From Clostridiales bacterium (GTDB lineage: Bacteria > Bacillota > Clostridia > Lachnospirales > WQUN01), in NCBI GenBank assembly GCA_031287685.1, contig JAITSQ010000035.1, positions 35,070 to 99,069 on the forward strand: a stretch of DNA of 64,000 nt. The letters are read 5' to 3'. Of the stretch, positions 27,490 to 36,334 are shown piece by piece. A model generated the notes under the pieces. That model had not been told where the DNA came from and made no database searches. It saw only the letters and a list, made by a program, of their open reading frames with translations. Numbering within the stretch: the stretch's first letter is position 1; every line of letters begins with the position of its first letter. A program made the translations under genes and the position numbers.

Positions 27490-28059
27490 ATGGGAAAAAT
27501 CCTCGCAATCAACGGCAGTCCGCGCAAGGGCGGCAACACCGAGCGTATGCTTAACGAAGTTTTATCCGCCGCGGCCGGCGCGGGGCACGAAACTGAGCTT
27601 TATCAAGCCGGGGGGCGGGCGGTCCGCGGATGCCTGGCCTGCGGCTCGTGTGAAACAAACCTCGGGCGCTGCGCCACGGACGACTGGGTTAACGAGCTTT
27701 ACCCCAAAATGAAAGCGGCGGACGCGCTCGTCATAGGCTCTCCGACGTACTGCGCCGACCTCACGCCGGAAATCAAGGCGATTCTAGACCGGTGCTGTTT
27801 TCTCGCCATGAACGAGGGCAGGAGCCTTTCCCGCAAAATCGGCGCGGGGGTGTCCGCTGTGCGCCGCGCGGGCAGCATCCACGCAATCGACTCAATCAAC
27901 CACTTTTTCCTCGTAAACGATATGGTTGTGCCGGGAAGCGTCTACTGGGCAATGTCCGTCGCCCTTGAACCGGGCGACTACTCCGGGGATGGCGAAGGCG
28001 TCGAAACAATGCGCCGGCTCGGCGAAAACATAGCCTGGCTTCTGGAAAAATTAAAATAA
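27490..28059 (+). CDS. flavodoxin-like protein, probable iron-sulfur flavoprotein
   Basis: 189-aa NADPH-dependent FMN reductase/flavodoxin-fold protein. The FMN phosphate loop is NGSPRKGGNTERM and the second loop GSPTYCADLTPEIKAILDR. Between them lies GCLACGSCETNLGRC, a C-x2-C-x2-C-x6-C motif that fits the compact [4Fe-4S] ligand motif of archaeal and clostridial iron-sulfur flavoproteins (Isf). It would shuttle electrons between ferredoxin and small oxidants such as O2 or H2O2. ATG after GAAAGGAA. It is transcribed alone, divergently from pyrH, with fhs 137 nt downstream. Confidence 0.85.
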   Translation: MGKILAINGSPRKGGNTERMLNEVLSAAAGAGHETELYQAGGRAVRGCLACGSCETNLGRCATDDWVNELYPKMKAADALVIGSPTYCADLTPEIKAILDRCCFLAMNEGRSLSRKIGAGVSAVRRAGSIHAIDSINHFFLVNDMVVPGSVYWAMSVALEPGDYSGDGEGVETMRRLGENIAWLLEKLK

Positions 28060-28187
28060 CAGGAATAGAGGACGCGCGGTTAAGGCTGAAATATTCTCTC
28101 GCGGAAATTGTCAGAGGAAAGCGTTACGCGGACGCCGCGCGGTTTGAGGAGACGGCCGGCCGCTCGCCGAAAAAGAACAAGAGGTGA
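28060..28187 (+). pseudogene. open frame ahead of fhs without a recognisable start
   Basis: A frame open from about 27968 reads through 28060-28184 as about 42 mostly charged codons and ends at TGA 28185-28187, which lies inside the GAGGTGA ribosome binding site of fhs. That geometry is typical of a coupled upstream gene, but the frame has no ATG, GTG or TTG, only CTG/ATT. It may be the 3' remnant of a lost gene, or chance. The product resembles nothing I know. Confidence 0.2.
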
Positions 28188-28196
28188 AGCTATAGT

Positions 28197-29864
28197 ATGA
28201 AACCCGACATCCAAATAGCGCAAGAGAACGAAAAAGTCCCGATTTTCGAGGTCGCCGAAAAATTCGGGATAAATGTCGATTTGCTCGAAAGCTACGGTAA
28301 GTATAAAGCAAAAGTTGACGAATCCATATTTTCAAGCGTCAAGGACCGTCCCGACGGCAAGCTCGTCCTTGTCACCGCAATCAACCCGACCCCCGCCGGA
28401 GAGGGCAAAACGACCACGACCATCGGCTTGGCCCAGGCGCTGAACCGAATCGGAAAGAAGGCGTTCGCCGCTTTGCGGGAGCCTTCGCTCGGCCCGTGCA
28501 TGGGCCTTAAGGGCGGCGCGGCCGGCGGCGGGTATTCCCAAGTCGTGCCTATGGAGGATATAAACCTTCATTTTACGGGCGATATTCACGCTATGACCTG
28601 CGCGCACAACCTGCTCGCGGCGATGCTCGACAACCATATCCACCAGGGCAACGCGCTCCGAATAGACCCGAAGCGCGTCAGCTTCCGCCGCGCGCTTGAT
28701 ATGAACGACCGCTCCCTGCGCAATATCGTCGTGGGCCTCGGCGGCAAAGGCGACGGCGCGACGCGGGAGGACGGGTTTATGATAACCGTCGCTTCGGAAA
28801 TTATGGCGATTGTCTGCCTTTCCGAGGATTTGCCCGATATGAAGCGGCGCCTGGGTGATATTATCATAGGCTACAACCTCGACGGAAAGCCTGTGCTCTC
28901 GCGGGATTTGAAAGCGCAGGGGGCCATGACGGCGCTGCTGAAGGAGGCGCTGCGCCCGAACCTCGTTCAGACGCTGGAGCACACGCCGGCTTTCGTTCAC
29001 GGGGGGCCGTTCGCGAACATCGCCCACGGGTGCAACAGTGTCCGCGCCACCAAGCTCGCGCTGAAACTTTCGGAAATTACGGTGACGGAGGCGGGCTTCG
29101 GCGCGGATCTCGGCGCGGAGAAATTCCTTGACATAAAATGCCGCAAAGCGGGCCTGCGGCCTGACGCAATCGTGCTTGTGGCCACAATCCGCGCGCTTAA
29201 ATATAACGGCGGCGCGCCGAAAGCGGCCCTCAAGGAGGAAAACCTCGCGGCCCTCGCGGCGGGCTTCCCGAACTTGGAAAAGCATATCGAAAACCTGAAA
29301 CTTTACGGCGTGCCGATTGTGGTCGCGCTGAACTCGTTTTTTACGGACACGGCGGCGGAAACCGCGTTTATCGAGGGTAAATGCCGCGAAATGGGGTGCG
29401 ACTTCGCGCTTTCCCTCGTGTTTGAAAAAGGCGGCGAGGGCGGGAAGGACTTGGCGCGGGAACTCTTGAAGGCTCTCGAAAAACCGGCTGATTTCAAGTT
29501 TCTTTACAAAGACGAGGCTCCGCTTGAGGATAAAATCCGCGCCGTCGCGACGAAAATTTACGGCGCGGCGGAAGTGGTTTTCGCGCCGAAAGCCTCGGCG
29601 GAGCTTAAAAAGGCTGACGAAATGGGCCTTTCTCGCTTCCCGGTATGCATTGCCAAAACCCAGTATTCCCTGTCGGACGACCCGGCGAAGCTCGGCCGGC
29701 CCTCCGGCTTCACGGTGACAATCCGGGATATTCGAATTTCAAACGGCGCGGGGTTTATCGTAGCTCTCGCCGGGGAGATAATGACTATGCCCGGCTTGCC
29801 GAAGGCTCCGGCCGCGGAGAATATTGACGTTGACGAGAACGGACGCGTAACGGGGTTGTTCTAA
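28197..29864 (+). CDS. fhs: formate--tetrahydrofolate ligase
   Basis: ATP-dependent synthesis of 10-formyl-THF from formate and THF; 555 aa, full length. The P-loop-like segment [18 protein letters not shown] (about residues 65-82), [21 protein letters not shown] and the C-terminal [20 protein letters not shown] are diagnostic. The enzyme serves one-carbon supply, and in acetogens or purine fermenters formate assimilation or release; no other Wood-Ljungdahl gene is nearby. ATG after GAGGTGA. Terminator follows. Confidence 0.97.
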   Translation: MKPDIQIAQENEKVPIFEVAEKFGINVDLLESYGKYKAKVDESIFSSVKDRPDGKLVLVTAINPTPAGEGKTTTTIGLAQALNRIGKKAFAALREPSLGPCMGLKGGAAGGGYSQVVPMEDINLHFTGDIHAMTCAHNLLAAMLDNHIHQGNALRIDPKRVSFRRALDMNDRSLRNIVVGLGGKGDGATREDGFMITVASEIMAIVCLSEDLPDMKRRLGDIIIGYNLDGKPVLSRDLKAQGAMTALLKEALRPNLVQTLEHTPAFVHGGPFANIAHGCNSVRATKLALKLSEITVTEAGFGADLGAEKFLDIKCRKAGLRPDAIVLVATIRALKYNGGAPKAALKEENLAALAAGFPNLEKHIENLKLYGVPIVVALNSFFTDTAAETAFIEGKCREMGCDFALSLVFEKGGEGGKDLARELLKALEKPADFKFLYKDEAPLEDKIRAVATKIYGAAEVVFAPKASAELKKADEMGLSRFPVCIAKTQYSLSDDPAKLGRPSGFTVTIRDIRISNGAGFIVALAGEIMTMPGLPKAPAAENIDVDENGRVTGLF

Positions 29865-29899
29865 ATAAAAAAGACCGCGCGGAAAGCGGTCTTTTTTAT
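29864..29899. terminator. bidirectional terminator between fhs and rpmB
   Basis: AAAAAAGACCGC pairs with GCGGTCTTTTTT around GCGGAAA (29867-29897). It serves both convergent genes. Confidence 0.9.
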
Positions 29900-29914
29900 T
29901 TGCGAAAGCCAAGA

Positions 29915-30115
29915 CTACGAAGCCCTTGTTACCTTATTCGCCCTAAGGCAGTGAGTGCATATGCTAATCGTTTTCGCCGTCCCGTTCTGGACGATACGCA
30001 CCTTTTTTATGTTCGGCTTCCACACGCGGTTAGCGCGGCGGGAGATCTGGCTGCGGGTGATGCTTATCCTGTGCCCCGTCTTTACCGATTTATTGCAGAT
30101 TTCACATTTTGCCAA
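29915..30115 (-). CDS. rpmB: 50S ribosomal protein L28
   Basis: Ribosomal protein L28, 66 aa, zinc-binding form: CEIC near the N-terminus and CTHC near the C-terminus. It contains RRANRVWKPNIKKVRI, typical of the family. Start codon is TTG (30113-30115) after AAGGAGG at good spacing, and the family N-terminus M-A-x-C agrees. Monocistronic, with its own promoter. Confidence 0.95.
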   Translation of the reverse strand: MAKCEICNKSVKTGHRISITRSQISRRANRVWKPNIKKVRIVQNGTAKTISICTHCLRANKVTRAS

Positions 30116-30151
30116 TGTAAACGCCTCCTTGAAAATTACGTAATAAATAAT

Positions 30152-30180
30152 ATTGTATCATAAAAACCAAGCGGGCGCAA
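30152..30180 (-). promoter_or_regulatory. promoter of rpmB
   Basis: Minus strand: -35 TTGCGC (30180-30175), 17-bp spacer, -10 TACAAT (30157-30152), close before the rpmB ribosome binding site. Confidence 0.75.
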
Positions 30181-30182
30181 GG

Positions 30183-30200
30183 GGAAAATTTAAATTTTCC
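30183..30200. repeat. 18-bp perfect palindrome after ftsK
   Basis: GGAAAATTTAAATTTTCC, perfectly self-complementary, 4 nt past the ftsK stop and next to the rpmB -35. There is no T run beyond the stem on the minus strand. It may be a weak terminator or a protein-binding site. Confidence 0.5.
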
Positions 30201-30204
30201 TCTC

Positions 30205-33093
30205 CTATTCCCGCCTGCTTTCATAATCCTGATACTCAAACTTCGTCATAAGCACTTCTCTTGGCCGGCTGCTGCCGTCCCCGGCGGCGACTATCCCGCG
30301 CTCCTCAAGGCCGTCTATAATTCTCGACGCGCGGTTATAGCCTATGCGAAACTGCCTTTGGAGCATAGACGCGGAGGCCTTCCCCTTCTTAACTATAAAG
30401 GCGATAGCCTCCTCCGTGAACTCGTCCTCCTCACCGTCATAATCCCCGCCGCCTTTACCGGCGGGCGCGGTTACCGCCTCAATCATTTTCGGGTCGTAGG
30501 AAACCGCTCCGTTGCGCTTGATAAAGCCCGTGACGGACTCGACCTCCTTATCGGAGATAAAGCTGCCCTGAACGCGCATAGGCTTGCTCAGGCCCGTGGG
30601 GTAAAACAGCATATCCCCGCGGCCAAGGAGCTTCTCCGCGCCGGACTCGCCCAGAATCGTGCGCGAGTCAATGGCGGAGGACACCGCGAACGCGATTTTC
30701 GACGGGATATTCGCTTTGATAAGCCCGGTGATAACGTCCACGGAGGGGCGCTGCGTGGCTATAATCAAGTGAATCCCGGCCGCGCGCGCCATCTGCGCCA
30801 AGCGGCAGATAGCTTCCTCCACCTCTTTCCCCGCCGTCATCATCAGGTCGGACAACTCGTCGATTATTATGACGATTTGCGGCAGGGCCGGCTTGCCGCT
30901 CTCCCGCAGAAACTCGTTGAACCCCTTGAGGTCGCGCACGGAGGTGTCGGCAAACTGCTCATACCGCGACGTCATCTCCCGCACGGCCCAGTTAAGCGCG
31001 CCGGAGGCCTTTTTCGGGTCGGTCACCACCGGGATAAGCAAATGCGGAATCCCGTTATACACTTTCAGCTCCACGACTTTCGGGTCAATCATAAGGAGCT
31101 TGACTTCCTCCGGCTTAGCTTTATAAACGATGCTCGTTATCAGCGTGTTTATGCAGACGCTCTTGCCGGAGCCGGTCGAGCCGGCGATAAGCATATGCGG
31201 CATCTTGGCGATGTCCGCCACGACGACATTCCCGGCAATGTCCTTGCCGAGCGCGAACGCCAGTTTTGAGCCAAACGAATGAAATTTTATATCGTCAATG
31301 GCCTCGCGGATAAAAACGGGGCGCGGCTCGGCGTTCGGAACCTCGATACCCACGGCGGGCTTACCCGGTATGGGCGCTTCTATGCGCACTCCGGCGGCGG
31401 CCAGCTTCAACGCCAAGTCGTCCGCCAGGTTTGAAATGGCGCTGACCTTCACGCCGGGCCCGGGTGAAAGCTCATACCGCGTGACGGTCGGGCCTATGCT
31501 GACGGCTATAACCTTAGCCTCCACGCGGAAAGAGCGCAGGGCCTCCTCAAGTTTTTTGGAGTTTTCAAGCACGACCGCGCGTGATTCGTCCGTGCTGACC
31601 GGCGGCGCGGCGTTAAGCAGGTCCGCCGGCGGGAAAACGTATTCCTTCGGCGGCGGCGCGGGCGCAGGCTCCGGACGCGGGGCCGGGGCCGCCGCCCTCG
31701 GCTCGGGTCTGTCCGCCGGCTCCTCCGCTTCCCACGGCGGAGCCTCGTCCAAAGGGCTGACCAAAGCCTCTCCGAAAACCGCCTCCTCAGGCGCTTCCTC
31801 CCTCTCCGCTTTATAGGGCGGGGTTTCATAATACGGAGCTTCGTAAGGTTCCGGCTCGTTAAATTCCGCGGTTTCCTCGCCGCCCGTAGTGTCCTCGGCC
31901 TCCGGCGCGCGCGGAATATCGTCTATTTCTATGGCTTCGGGGTCGTACTCCGATTCGCTCGCGAAAATTATATCCCCGCCGTATTCCCCGGCTTCCGGAA
32001 GCGGCTGTTCCTCCGGAGCGGCCGGCGCGGAAAACGGCTCCCGAACAACAGGTTCGTAAATAAGCGGCTCATACTCGCCGGTGTCGTCGGCCGGCGGAGC
32101 CGCCTTCCCATACGCCGAGTAATCCGCCTCCATATCAAACATCACGGAGGGGCTTTTGCTTTTTTCAAGCCACTTCGCCTTCCGGCGCTCGTCGCGCTTC
32201 CGCGCTACGGCCTCAGCGTATGACATTTTGCTTAGGTTAATCTCCGCGTCCCTCTTCCGCTGGGCTATTTCTTCCTTGGCGAGCAGGACACGCTCCCCGT
32301 TCACGGAAATAACGGCGTCGGCTCCGCTCCCGCGCGGCGCGGCTTTAACAGGCCGCGTTTGCCGCGCGCGTTTCGGCGCCGGCGGGTCGTCATATTCCTC
32401 GTCGTAATTATCGCCGCTTCCGCGCCCGGCGTATTTCTCATAACGCTCCCCGCGCTCGGCTCGCTCCCGCCTGGCCGCCTCAGCGGCGCCGCCCGCCCAG
32501 AGTATAACCCCCCGCGCCGTCCGCACGAAGGATTTTCCTGTTATGAGCGCCGCGCAGACAAGACCCGCCGCCGTTAAAATTATATAAGCGCCGATATAGT
32601 CGAAAATTTTCAGCGCCGGATATCCTATAAGCGCGCCGAGCAAGCCGCCGTTGCGCGAACTTGCCCCGAGAAAGCTCGACAGGACATATTCCATATTCAT
32701 CCTGTATTTAACGGCCGAATTGAGGCTTTTCACGTGGGCAAAGGTTATGACTACGGCGAATAGGCCAAGGCCCGCCTTAAAACGGCGGCTTATCGCCTCT
32801 TTGTCCTCCGAGAATATTATATAGATGCTCGCGGTTATGGCGGCGAAAGGCAGGATATACGCGCCCACGCCCAAAATGCCCACAAGCCCCATTTTTATCG
32901 CCTTACCCAAGACTCCCGCCGCGCTCTCCGAATATACTGACAGTATCAAAAATAACGATACCGCCGATACTATTATCGCGATAATCTCTAAGGACACGAC
33001 GGGGTCCACGCCGGATTTTCCCAGAATATCCTCTTTTTTAATATTCGCCGGCTTGCGCGGCTTCGCGCCGCCGCTTTTCTTAGCTTGTCCCAT
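30205..33093 (-). CDS. DNA translocase FtsK/SpoIIIE
   Basis: 962-aa septal DNA pump. Four N-terminal membrane spans (about residues 30-180), a long linker (about 200-475) rich in E, P, A and Y, then the alpha/beta motor: Walker [17 protein letters not shown] (about 650), Walker [14 protein letters not shown], and THxxx-like [17 protein letters not shown]. The C-terminal gamma winged helix (about 890-950: [29 protein letters not shown]) reads KOPS/SRS-type DNA. FtsK (division) and SpoIIIE (sporulation) cannot be told apart by sequence alone. The long acidic linker is unusual for Firmicutes. Operon with pcrA and the PHP gene upstream. Confidence 0.95.
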   Translation of the reverse strand: MGQAKKSGGAKPRKPANIKKEDILGKSGVDPVVSLEIIAIIVSAVSLFLILSVYSESAAGVLGKAIKMGLVGILGVGAYILPFAAITASIYIIFSEDKEAISRRFKAGLGLFAVVITFAHVKSLNSAVKYRMNMEYVLSSFLGASSRNGGLLGALIGYPALKIFDYIGAYIILTAAGLVCAALITGKSFVRTARGVILWAGGAAEAARRERAERGERYEKYAGRGSGDNYDEEYDDPPAPKRARQTRPVKAAPRGSGADAVISVNGERVLLAKEEIAQRKRDAEINLSKMSYAEAVARKRDERRKAKWLEKSKSPSVMFDMEADYSAYGKAAPPADDTGEYEPLIYEPVVREPFSAPAAPEEQPLPEAGEYGGDIIFASESEYDPEAIEIDDIPRAPEAEDTTGGEETAEFNEPEPYEAPYYETPPYKAEREEAPEEAVFGEALVSPLDEAPPWEAEEPADRPEPRAAAPAPRPEPAPAPPPKEYVFPPADLLNAAPPVSTDESRAVVLENSKKLEEALRSFRVEAKVIAVSIGPTVTRYELSPGPGVKVSAISNLADDLALKLAAAGVRIEAPIPGKPAVGIEVPNAEPRPVFIREAIDDIKFHSFGSKLAFALGKDIAGNVVVADIAKMPHMLIAGSTGSGKSVCINTLITSIVYKAKPEEVKLLMIDPKVVELKVYNGIPHLLIPVVTDPKKASGALNWAVREMTSRYEQFADTSVRDLKGFNEFLRESGKPALPQIVIIIDELSDLMMTAGKEVEEAICRLAQMARAAGIHLIIATQRPSVDVITGLIKANIPSKIAFAVSSAIDSRTILGESGAEKLLGRGDMLFYPTGLSKPMRVQGSFISDKEVESVTGFIKRNGAVSYDPKMIEAVTAPAGKGGGDYDGEEDEFTEEAIAFIVKKGKASASMLQRQFRIGYNRASRIIDGLEERGIVAAGDGSSRPREVLMTKFEYQDYESRRE

Positions 33094-33110
33094 TTTCTGT
33101 CGTCCTTTTT

Positions 33111-35342
33111 TTACTCTTTCTTCTTAAGCCCGGAAAGCGCCGCCATAAATTTCTTTACGCCGTGCGCCTCATACCTCACCGTCACCTCGTAATCCGCTCC
33201 GGCGGAACGCACCTCCAGAACCTCGCCCGCGCCATACTTCATATGCGTCACAATATCCCCCGCCGCGAAATTCACGGAGGCCGCGGGCTTTTTCTCTTCC
33301 GCCTTGGGCAGCGTAAACGCGAAATGCGTGTCTTTTCTGTACGCAGTGCCCCGGCCGGCTTTTTGCGCCGCCTCCGCTTTTCTGGCCATAAAAGCCTCCC
33401 GGTGGTCCTCGCTCTCCACCAAATCCGGCGGGATTTCGCTCAGGAAGCGGCTCACCTTGTTGTAGACAATCCGCCCGGCCTGCTCCCGCTTTTTCGCCGC
33501 CGTGATGTAGAGTTTGTCCTTGGCGCGGGTTATGCCCACGTAAGCAAGGCGGCGCTCCTCCTCAAGCTCCTTCGGCGTGTCGCTTATAATGCTGCGGTAT
33601 CCGGGCAGGAGGCCCTCCTCCGCCCCCGCTATAAACACCACGGGAAACTCCAGGCCCTTGCACCTGTGGATAGCCATAAGCGCGACGCGGTTATCCGAAT
33701 CCTCTATAAGGTCGATATCCGACACAAGCGATACCTCCGTCAGGAAGCCCTCCAGGGACGGTTCCTCCGCCGCGCGGTCGTATTCCTTCGCCTTGGATAT
33801 AAGCGCGTTCAAGTTTTCAAGGCGGTCCGCGGCCTCGTCCGTCCCCTCCTCCGTGAGCGCGGTTTTATAGCCCGTCACGGCTATGACGCGCTCTATTAAT
33901 TCCATCGCGCCGTTTTCCCGCGCGAACGCTGCAAGCTCCTCTATCATCTCGGCGAAGCGGCGCAGGGGGGCGCTTTTGCGCGCAAGCTCCGGAGAATCCG
34001 CGCAGTCCATAGCCGCCCGCAAAACCGGCTTGCCGCTCTCCGCCGCGTATTCCTCTATTTTCGCTATGGTAGCGGGGCCTATCCCGCGTTTAGGCACGTT
34101 AACGACGCGGGAGAACGCCACGGCGTCCCGCCCGTTCACGATAAGTTTAAGATACGCCAGAATGTCCCGAACCTCCCGGCGCTCATAGAAGTTGACCCCG
34201 CCGAAAAGGCTGTAGGGTATGGATTCCTTAACGAAAGTTTCCTCTATTATGCGGGAGAGGGCGTTTACGCGGTAAATAACGGCAAAATCAGAAAACCGCC
34301 CGCCCGCCCGCGTCGCCTCCTTAATCCTTCTGGCTATATAAGCCGCCTCGTCAAAGTCCGACGCGGCGTGATAAAACACCGCTTTCTCCTCGCTCTCCCG
34401 CTCCGTCCAGAGGCTTTTCCGGCTCCGCGCCGTGTTGTTTTTAATGACGCTGTTGGCGCACTCAAGTATCGTCTTCGTCGAGCGGTAGTTCCGCTCAAGT
34501 TTTATTACGGCGGCTCCGGGAAAGTCCTTCTCAAACTCCAGGATATTGCGGATATTGGCCCCGCGCCAGCCGTAAATGCTCTGGTCGTCGTCCCCCACGA
34601 CGCAGACGTTGCCGTGCTTACCGGAAAGCAGCTTAATAAGGACGCACTGCAGCGTGTTTGTGTCCTGATATTCATCAACCATTATATAACGGAAGCGGTT
34701 CTGCCACTTCTCCAATATTTCCGGGTTTTTATGGAAAAGCTCAACCGTCCGGGCGATAATGTCGTCAAAATCAAGCGCGTTCGCGCTCCGGAGCTTGTTC
34801 TGGTAAAGGCGGTAAATCCCGGAAATTACGCCGGCCCGGTAGTCCGTCCCCGCCTGGCGCTCATAGTCCGAAGGGGAAACCAGGTTGTCCTTGCAGTCCG
34901 AAATAGCCGCCGCGACGGCTTTCGGCTTGAATTTCTCCTTGTCCGTGTTGAGTTCCTTAAGACAGTCCGATATAAGTTTCAAAGACTCGTCCGCGTCGTA
35001 AATCGTAAAACTTTTCGTAAAGCCGACCGGCTCTATATCCTGCCGCAGAATCCTGACGCAGGCCGAGTGAAACGTGGAGACCCAGACGTCCCGCCCGTCC
35101 GGGACGATCGCCTCAACACGCTCCTTCATCTCCTTCGCCGCCTTATTCGTAAAGGTTATGGCAAGTATGCTGTAGCGCGGCACGCCAAGCTCCACAAGCC
35201 GCGCCATACGGTAAACTATCGTGCGTGTCTTGCCGCTGCCCGCGCCCGCCAGTATCAGAAGAGGGCCCTCCGTTTTCAAGCAGGCTTCCCTCTGCGCCGG
35301 GTTCAGCTGATCTAAAAAAGATGATGTTGCTTGCTCTTTCAA
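33111..35342 (-). CDS. pcrA: ATP-dependent DNA helicase PcrA/UvrD
   Basis: Superfamily 1A 3'-5' helicase, 743 aa. N-terminal Q motif [10 protein letters not shown], Walker [19 protein letters not shown] (motif II), [12 protein letters not shown] (motif III), LERNYRST (IV), and near the C-terminus [14 protein letters not shown] and [19 protein letters not shown]. The C-terminal Tudor-like domain (INxAxGDxVxHxKYGxGxV pattern, about 690-735) binds RNA polymerase in other PcrA proteins. TTG start (35340-35342) after GGGGGA. Role: nucleotide excision repair, removal of RecA, replication-transcription conflicts. Confidence 0.96.
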   Translation of the reverse strand: MKEQATSSFLDQLNPAQREACLKTEGPLLILAGAGSGKTRTIVYRMARLVELGVPRYSILAITFTNKAAKEMKERVEAIVPDGRDVWVSTFHSACVRILRQDIEPVGFTKSFTIYDADESLKLISDCLKELNTDKEKFKPKAVAAAISDCKDNLVSPSDYERQAGTDYRAGVISGIYRLYQNKLRSANALDFDDIIARTVELFHKNPEILEKWQNRFRYIMVDEYQDTNTLQCVLIKLLSGKHGNVCVVGDDDQSIYGWRGANIRNILEFEKDFPGAAVIKLERNYRSTKTILECANSVIKNNTARSRKSLWTERESEEKAVFYHAASDFDEAAYIARRIKEATRAGGRFSDFAVIYRVNALSRIIEETFVKESIPYSLFGGVNFYERREVRDILAYLKLIVNGRDAVAFSRVVNVPKRGIGPATIAKIEEYAAESGKPVLRAAMDCADSPELARKSAPLRRFAEMIEELAAFARENGAMELIERVIAVTGYKTALTEEGTDEAADRLENLNALISKAKEYDRAAEEPSLEGFLTEVSLVSDIDLIEDSDNRVALMAIHRCKGLEFPVVFIAGAEEGLLPGYRSIISDTPKELEEERRLAYVGITRAKDKLYITAAKKREQAGRIVYNKVSRFLSEIPPDLVESEDHREAFMARKAEAAQKAGRGTAYRKDTHFAFTLPKAEEKKPAASVNFAAGDIVTHMKYGAGEVLEVRSAGADYEVTVRYEAHGVKKFMAALSGLKKKE

Positions 35343-35354
35343 GGAAAATCCCCC

Positions 35355-36071
35355 TTAAAATCCTTGTTTTATCCCCAAAAACTTCTCGTACTTTTCCGCC
35401 GAAGTATTCAGTATAAGCTCCTCCGGGAAGCCGTCAAGCACCCCCGCGAGCAACGAAAAATCCCCCACGTGTCCGTGAAAATGCGCGTCGCTCCCCAAGA
35501 CTACGGGAAAATCCCGCCGCCTGCAAAGCTCAAGCAGCCGCGCCACGCGCCTTTCCCCGCCGAAACGCCGGCTGGCCGGATTGAAAGAGGAGTTATTGAC
35601 CTCGATCAGCACGTTGTTTTTAATCGCGGCGCTTACCACCTCTTCCTCGTTTATGGGGTATCTGGTGTCTCCAAGATGTCCTATAATCTTGACGAACGGG
35701 TTGCGCATTGCGCCCGTGACGGCGCCGGTCGCGTCCTCCGGCGGGGAAGGCGGCGGAAAGCAAGGCGTGTGTAAGCTGGCTATAACTACGTCCAGTGAAG
35801 CCAGAATGCGCTCCGGCAAGTCCACGCGCCCGCCTTTATCAATTATGTTAACCTCCGCGCCCGTGTAAACGCGCACGCCGCGCATAAACTTCGGCAGTAT
35901 CGGCAGGTTAAGGAAATACAGCTCCGAAGGCGCGCCCGCGAGCTTCGGAGCGTGGTCGGTCACAGCGAAGCCCGCAAGCCCCTTTTCGGCAGCCGCCGCC
36001 GCGTATTCTGAAATCGTGCTGTAGGCGTGCCCCGAAGCTATGGTATGGCAGTGAGAGTCTATAACGTACAT
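35355..36071 (-). CDS. PHP-domain phosphatase (YcdX-like)
   Basis: 238-aa PHP-domain metal phosphoesterase. Metal ligands appear in IDSHCHT near the N-terminus, VTDHAPKL, EVN (about residue 82), ASLHTPCF, IGHLGDTRY, and VLGSDAHFHGHVGDF near the C-terminus, the complete set for a trinuclear centre as in YcdX. The start is ATG 36069-36071 (MYVIDSH) with AAGGA upstream; a longer frame adds 11 unrelated residues. The substrate is unknown. First gene of the PHP-pcrA-ftsK unit. Confidence 0.88.
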   Translation of the reverse strand: MYVIDSHCHTIASGHAYSTISEYAAAAAEKGLAGFAVTDHAPKLAGAPSELYFLNLPILPKFMRGVRVYTGAEVNIIDKGGRVDLPERILASLDVVIASLHTPCFPPPSPPEDATGAVTGAMRNPFVKIIGHLGDTRYPINEEEVVSAAIKNNVLIEVNNSSFNPASRRFGGERRVARLLELCRRRDFPVVLGSDAHFHGHVGDFSLLAGVLDGFPEELILNTSAEKYEKFLGIKQGF

Positions 36072-36113
36072 CTTTATCAGTCCTTGAGCGTTATGCGAAG
36101 CCAAAACATCTTT

Positions 36114-36142
36114 ATTATATCACAAGTTCTCTTATTTTGCAA
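36114..36142 (-). promoter_or_regulatory. promoter of PHP-pcrA-ftsK
   Basis: Minus strand: -35 TTGCAA (36142-36137), 17-bp spacer, -10 TATAAT (36119-36114). A second TATAAT further upstream (minus strand, near 36218) has only a poor -35. Confidence 0.7.
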
Positions 36143-36240
36143 AATTTATTAAATTTTAGAAAACGCTTGCGCCGAAGGCGCGAAATCAGAGGCTTAGATA
36201 TAAAGTCATTATAACATAAAATCACAAAAAAGTACAGCGA

Positions 36241-36269
36241 TTGATATCTTCCCGCGGATATGTTACAAT
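36241..36269 (+). promoter_or_regulatory. promoter of guaA
   Basis: -35 TTGATA (36241-36246), 17-bp spacer, -10 TACAAT (36264-36269), predicting a transcript start near 36276. Confidence 0.75.
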
Positions 36270-36280
36270 TTTAGTTAGGG

Positions 36281-36305
36281 ATAGCCGTTCTTATTGAACG
36301 GCTAT
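36281..36305 (+). promoter_or_regulatory. hairpin at the 5' end of the guaA transcript
   Basis: ATAGCCGTTC pairs perfectly with GAACGGCTAT around TTATT, within a few bases of the predicted transcript start and 30 nt before guaA. No T run follows, so it is more likely an mRNA-stabilising 5' stem than a terminator. It lacks the conserved purine riboswitch core. Confidence 0.5.
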
Positions 36306-36334
36306 AAATTAAAAAACTTCAGAGGAGTTTTCAT

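Noticed and set aside
24600..27490. T-box leader for aspS
   Set aside because: aspS overlaps hemZ and has no leader of its own; the upstream operon start shows no T-box-like sequence.
31506..31829. Arg/Pro-rich 107-aa minus-strand frame
   Set aside because: Out-of-frame reading of the FtsK low-complexity linker.
36270..36334. Possible purine riboswitch upstream of guaA
   Set aside because: Only one simple hairpin lies between the promoter and the start codon; the leader is too short and lacks the conserved three-way-junction core.
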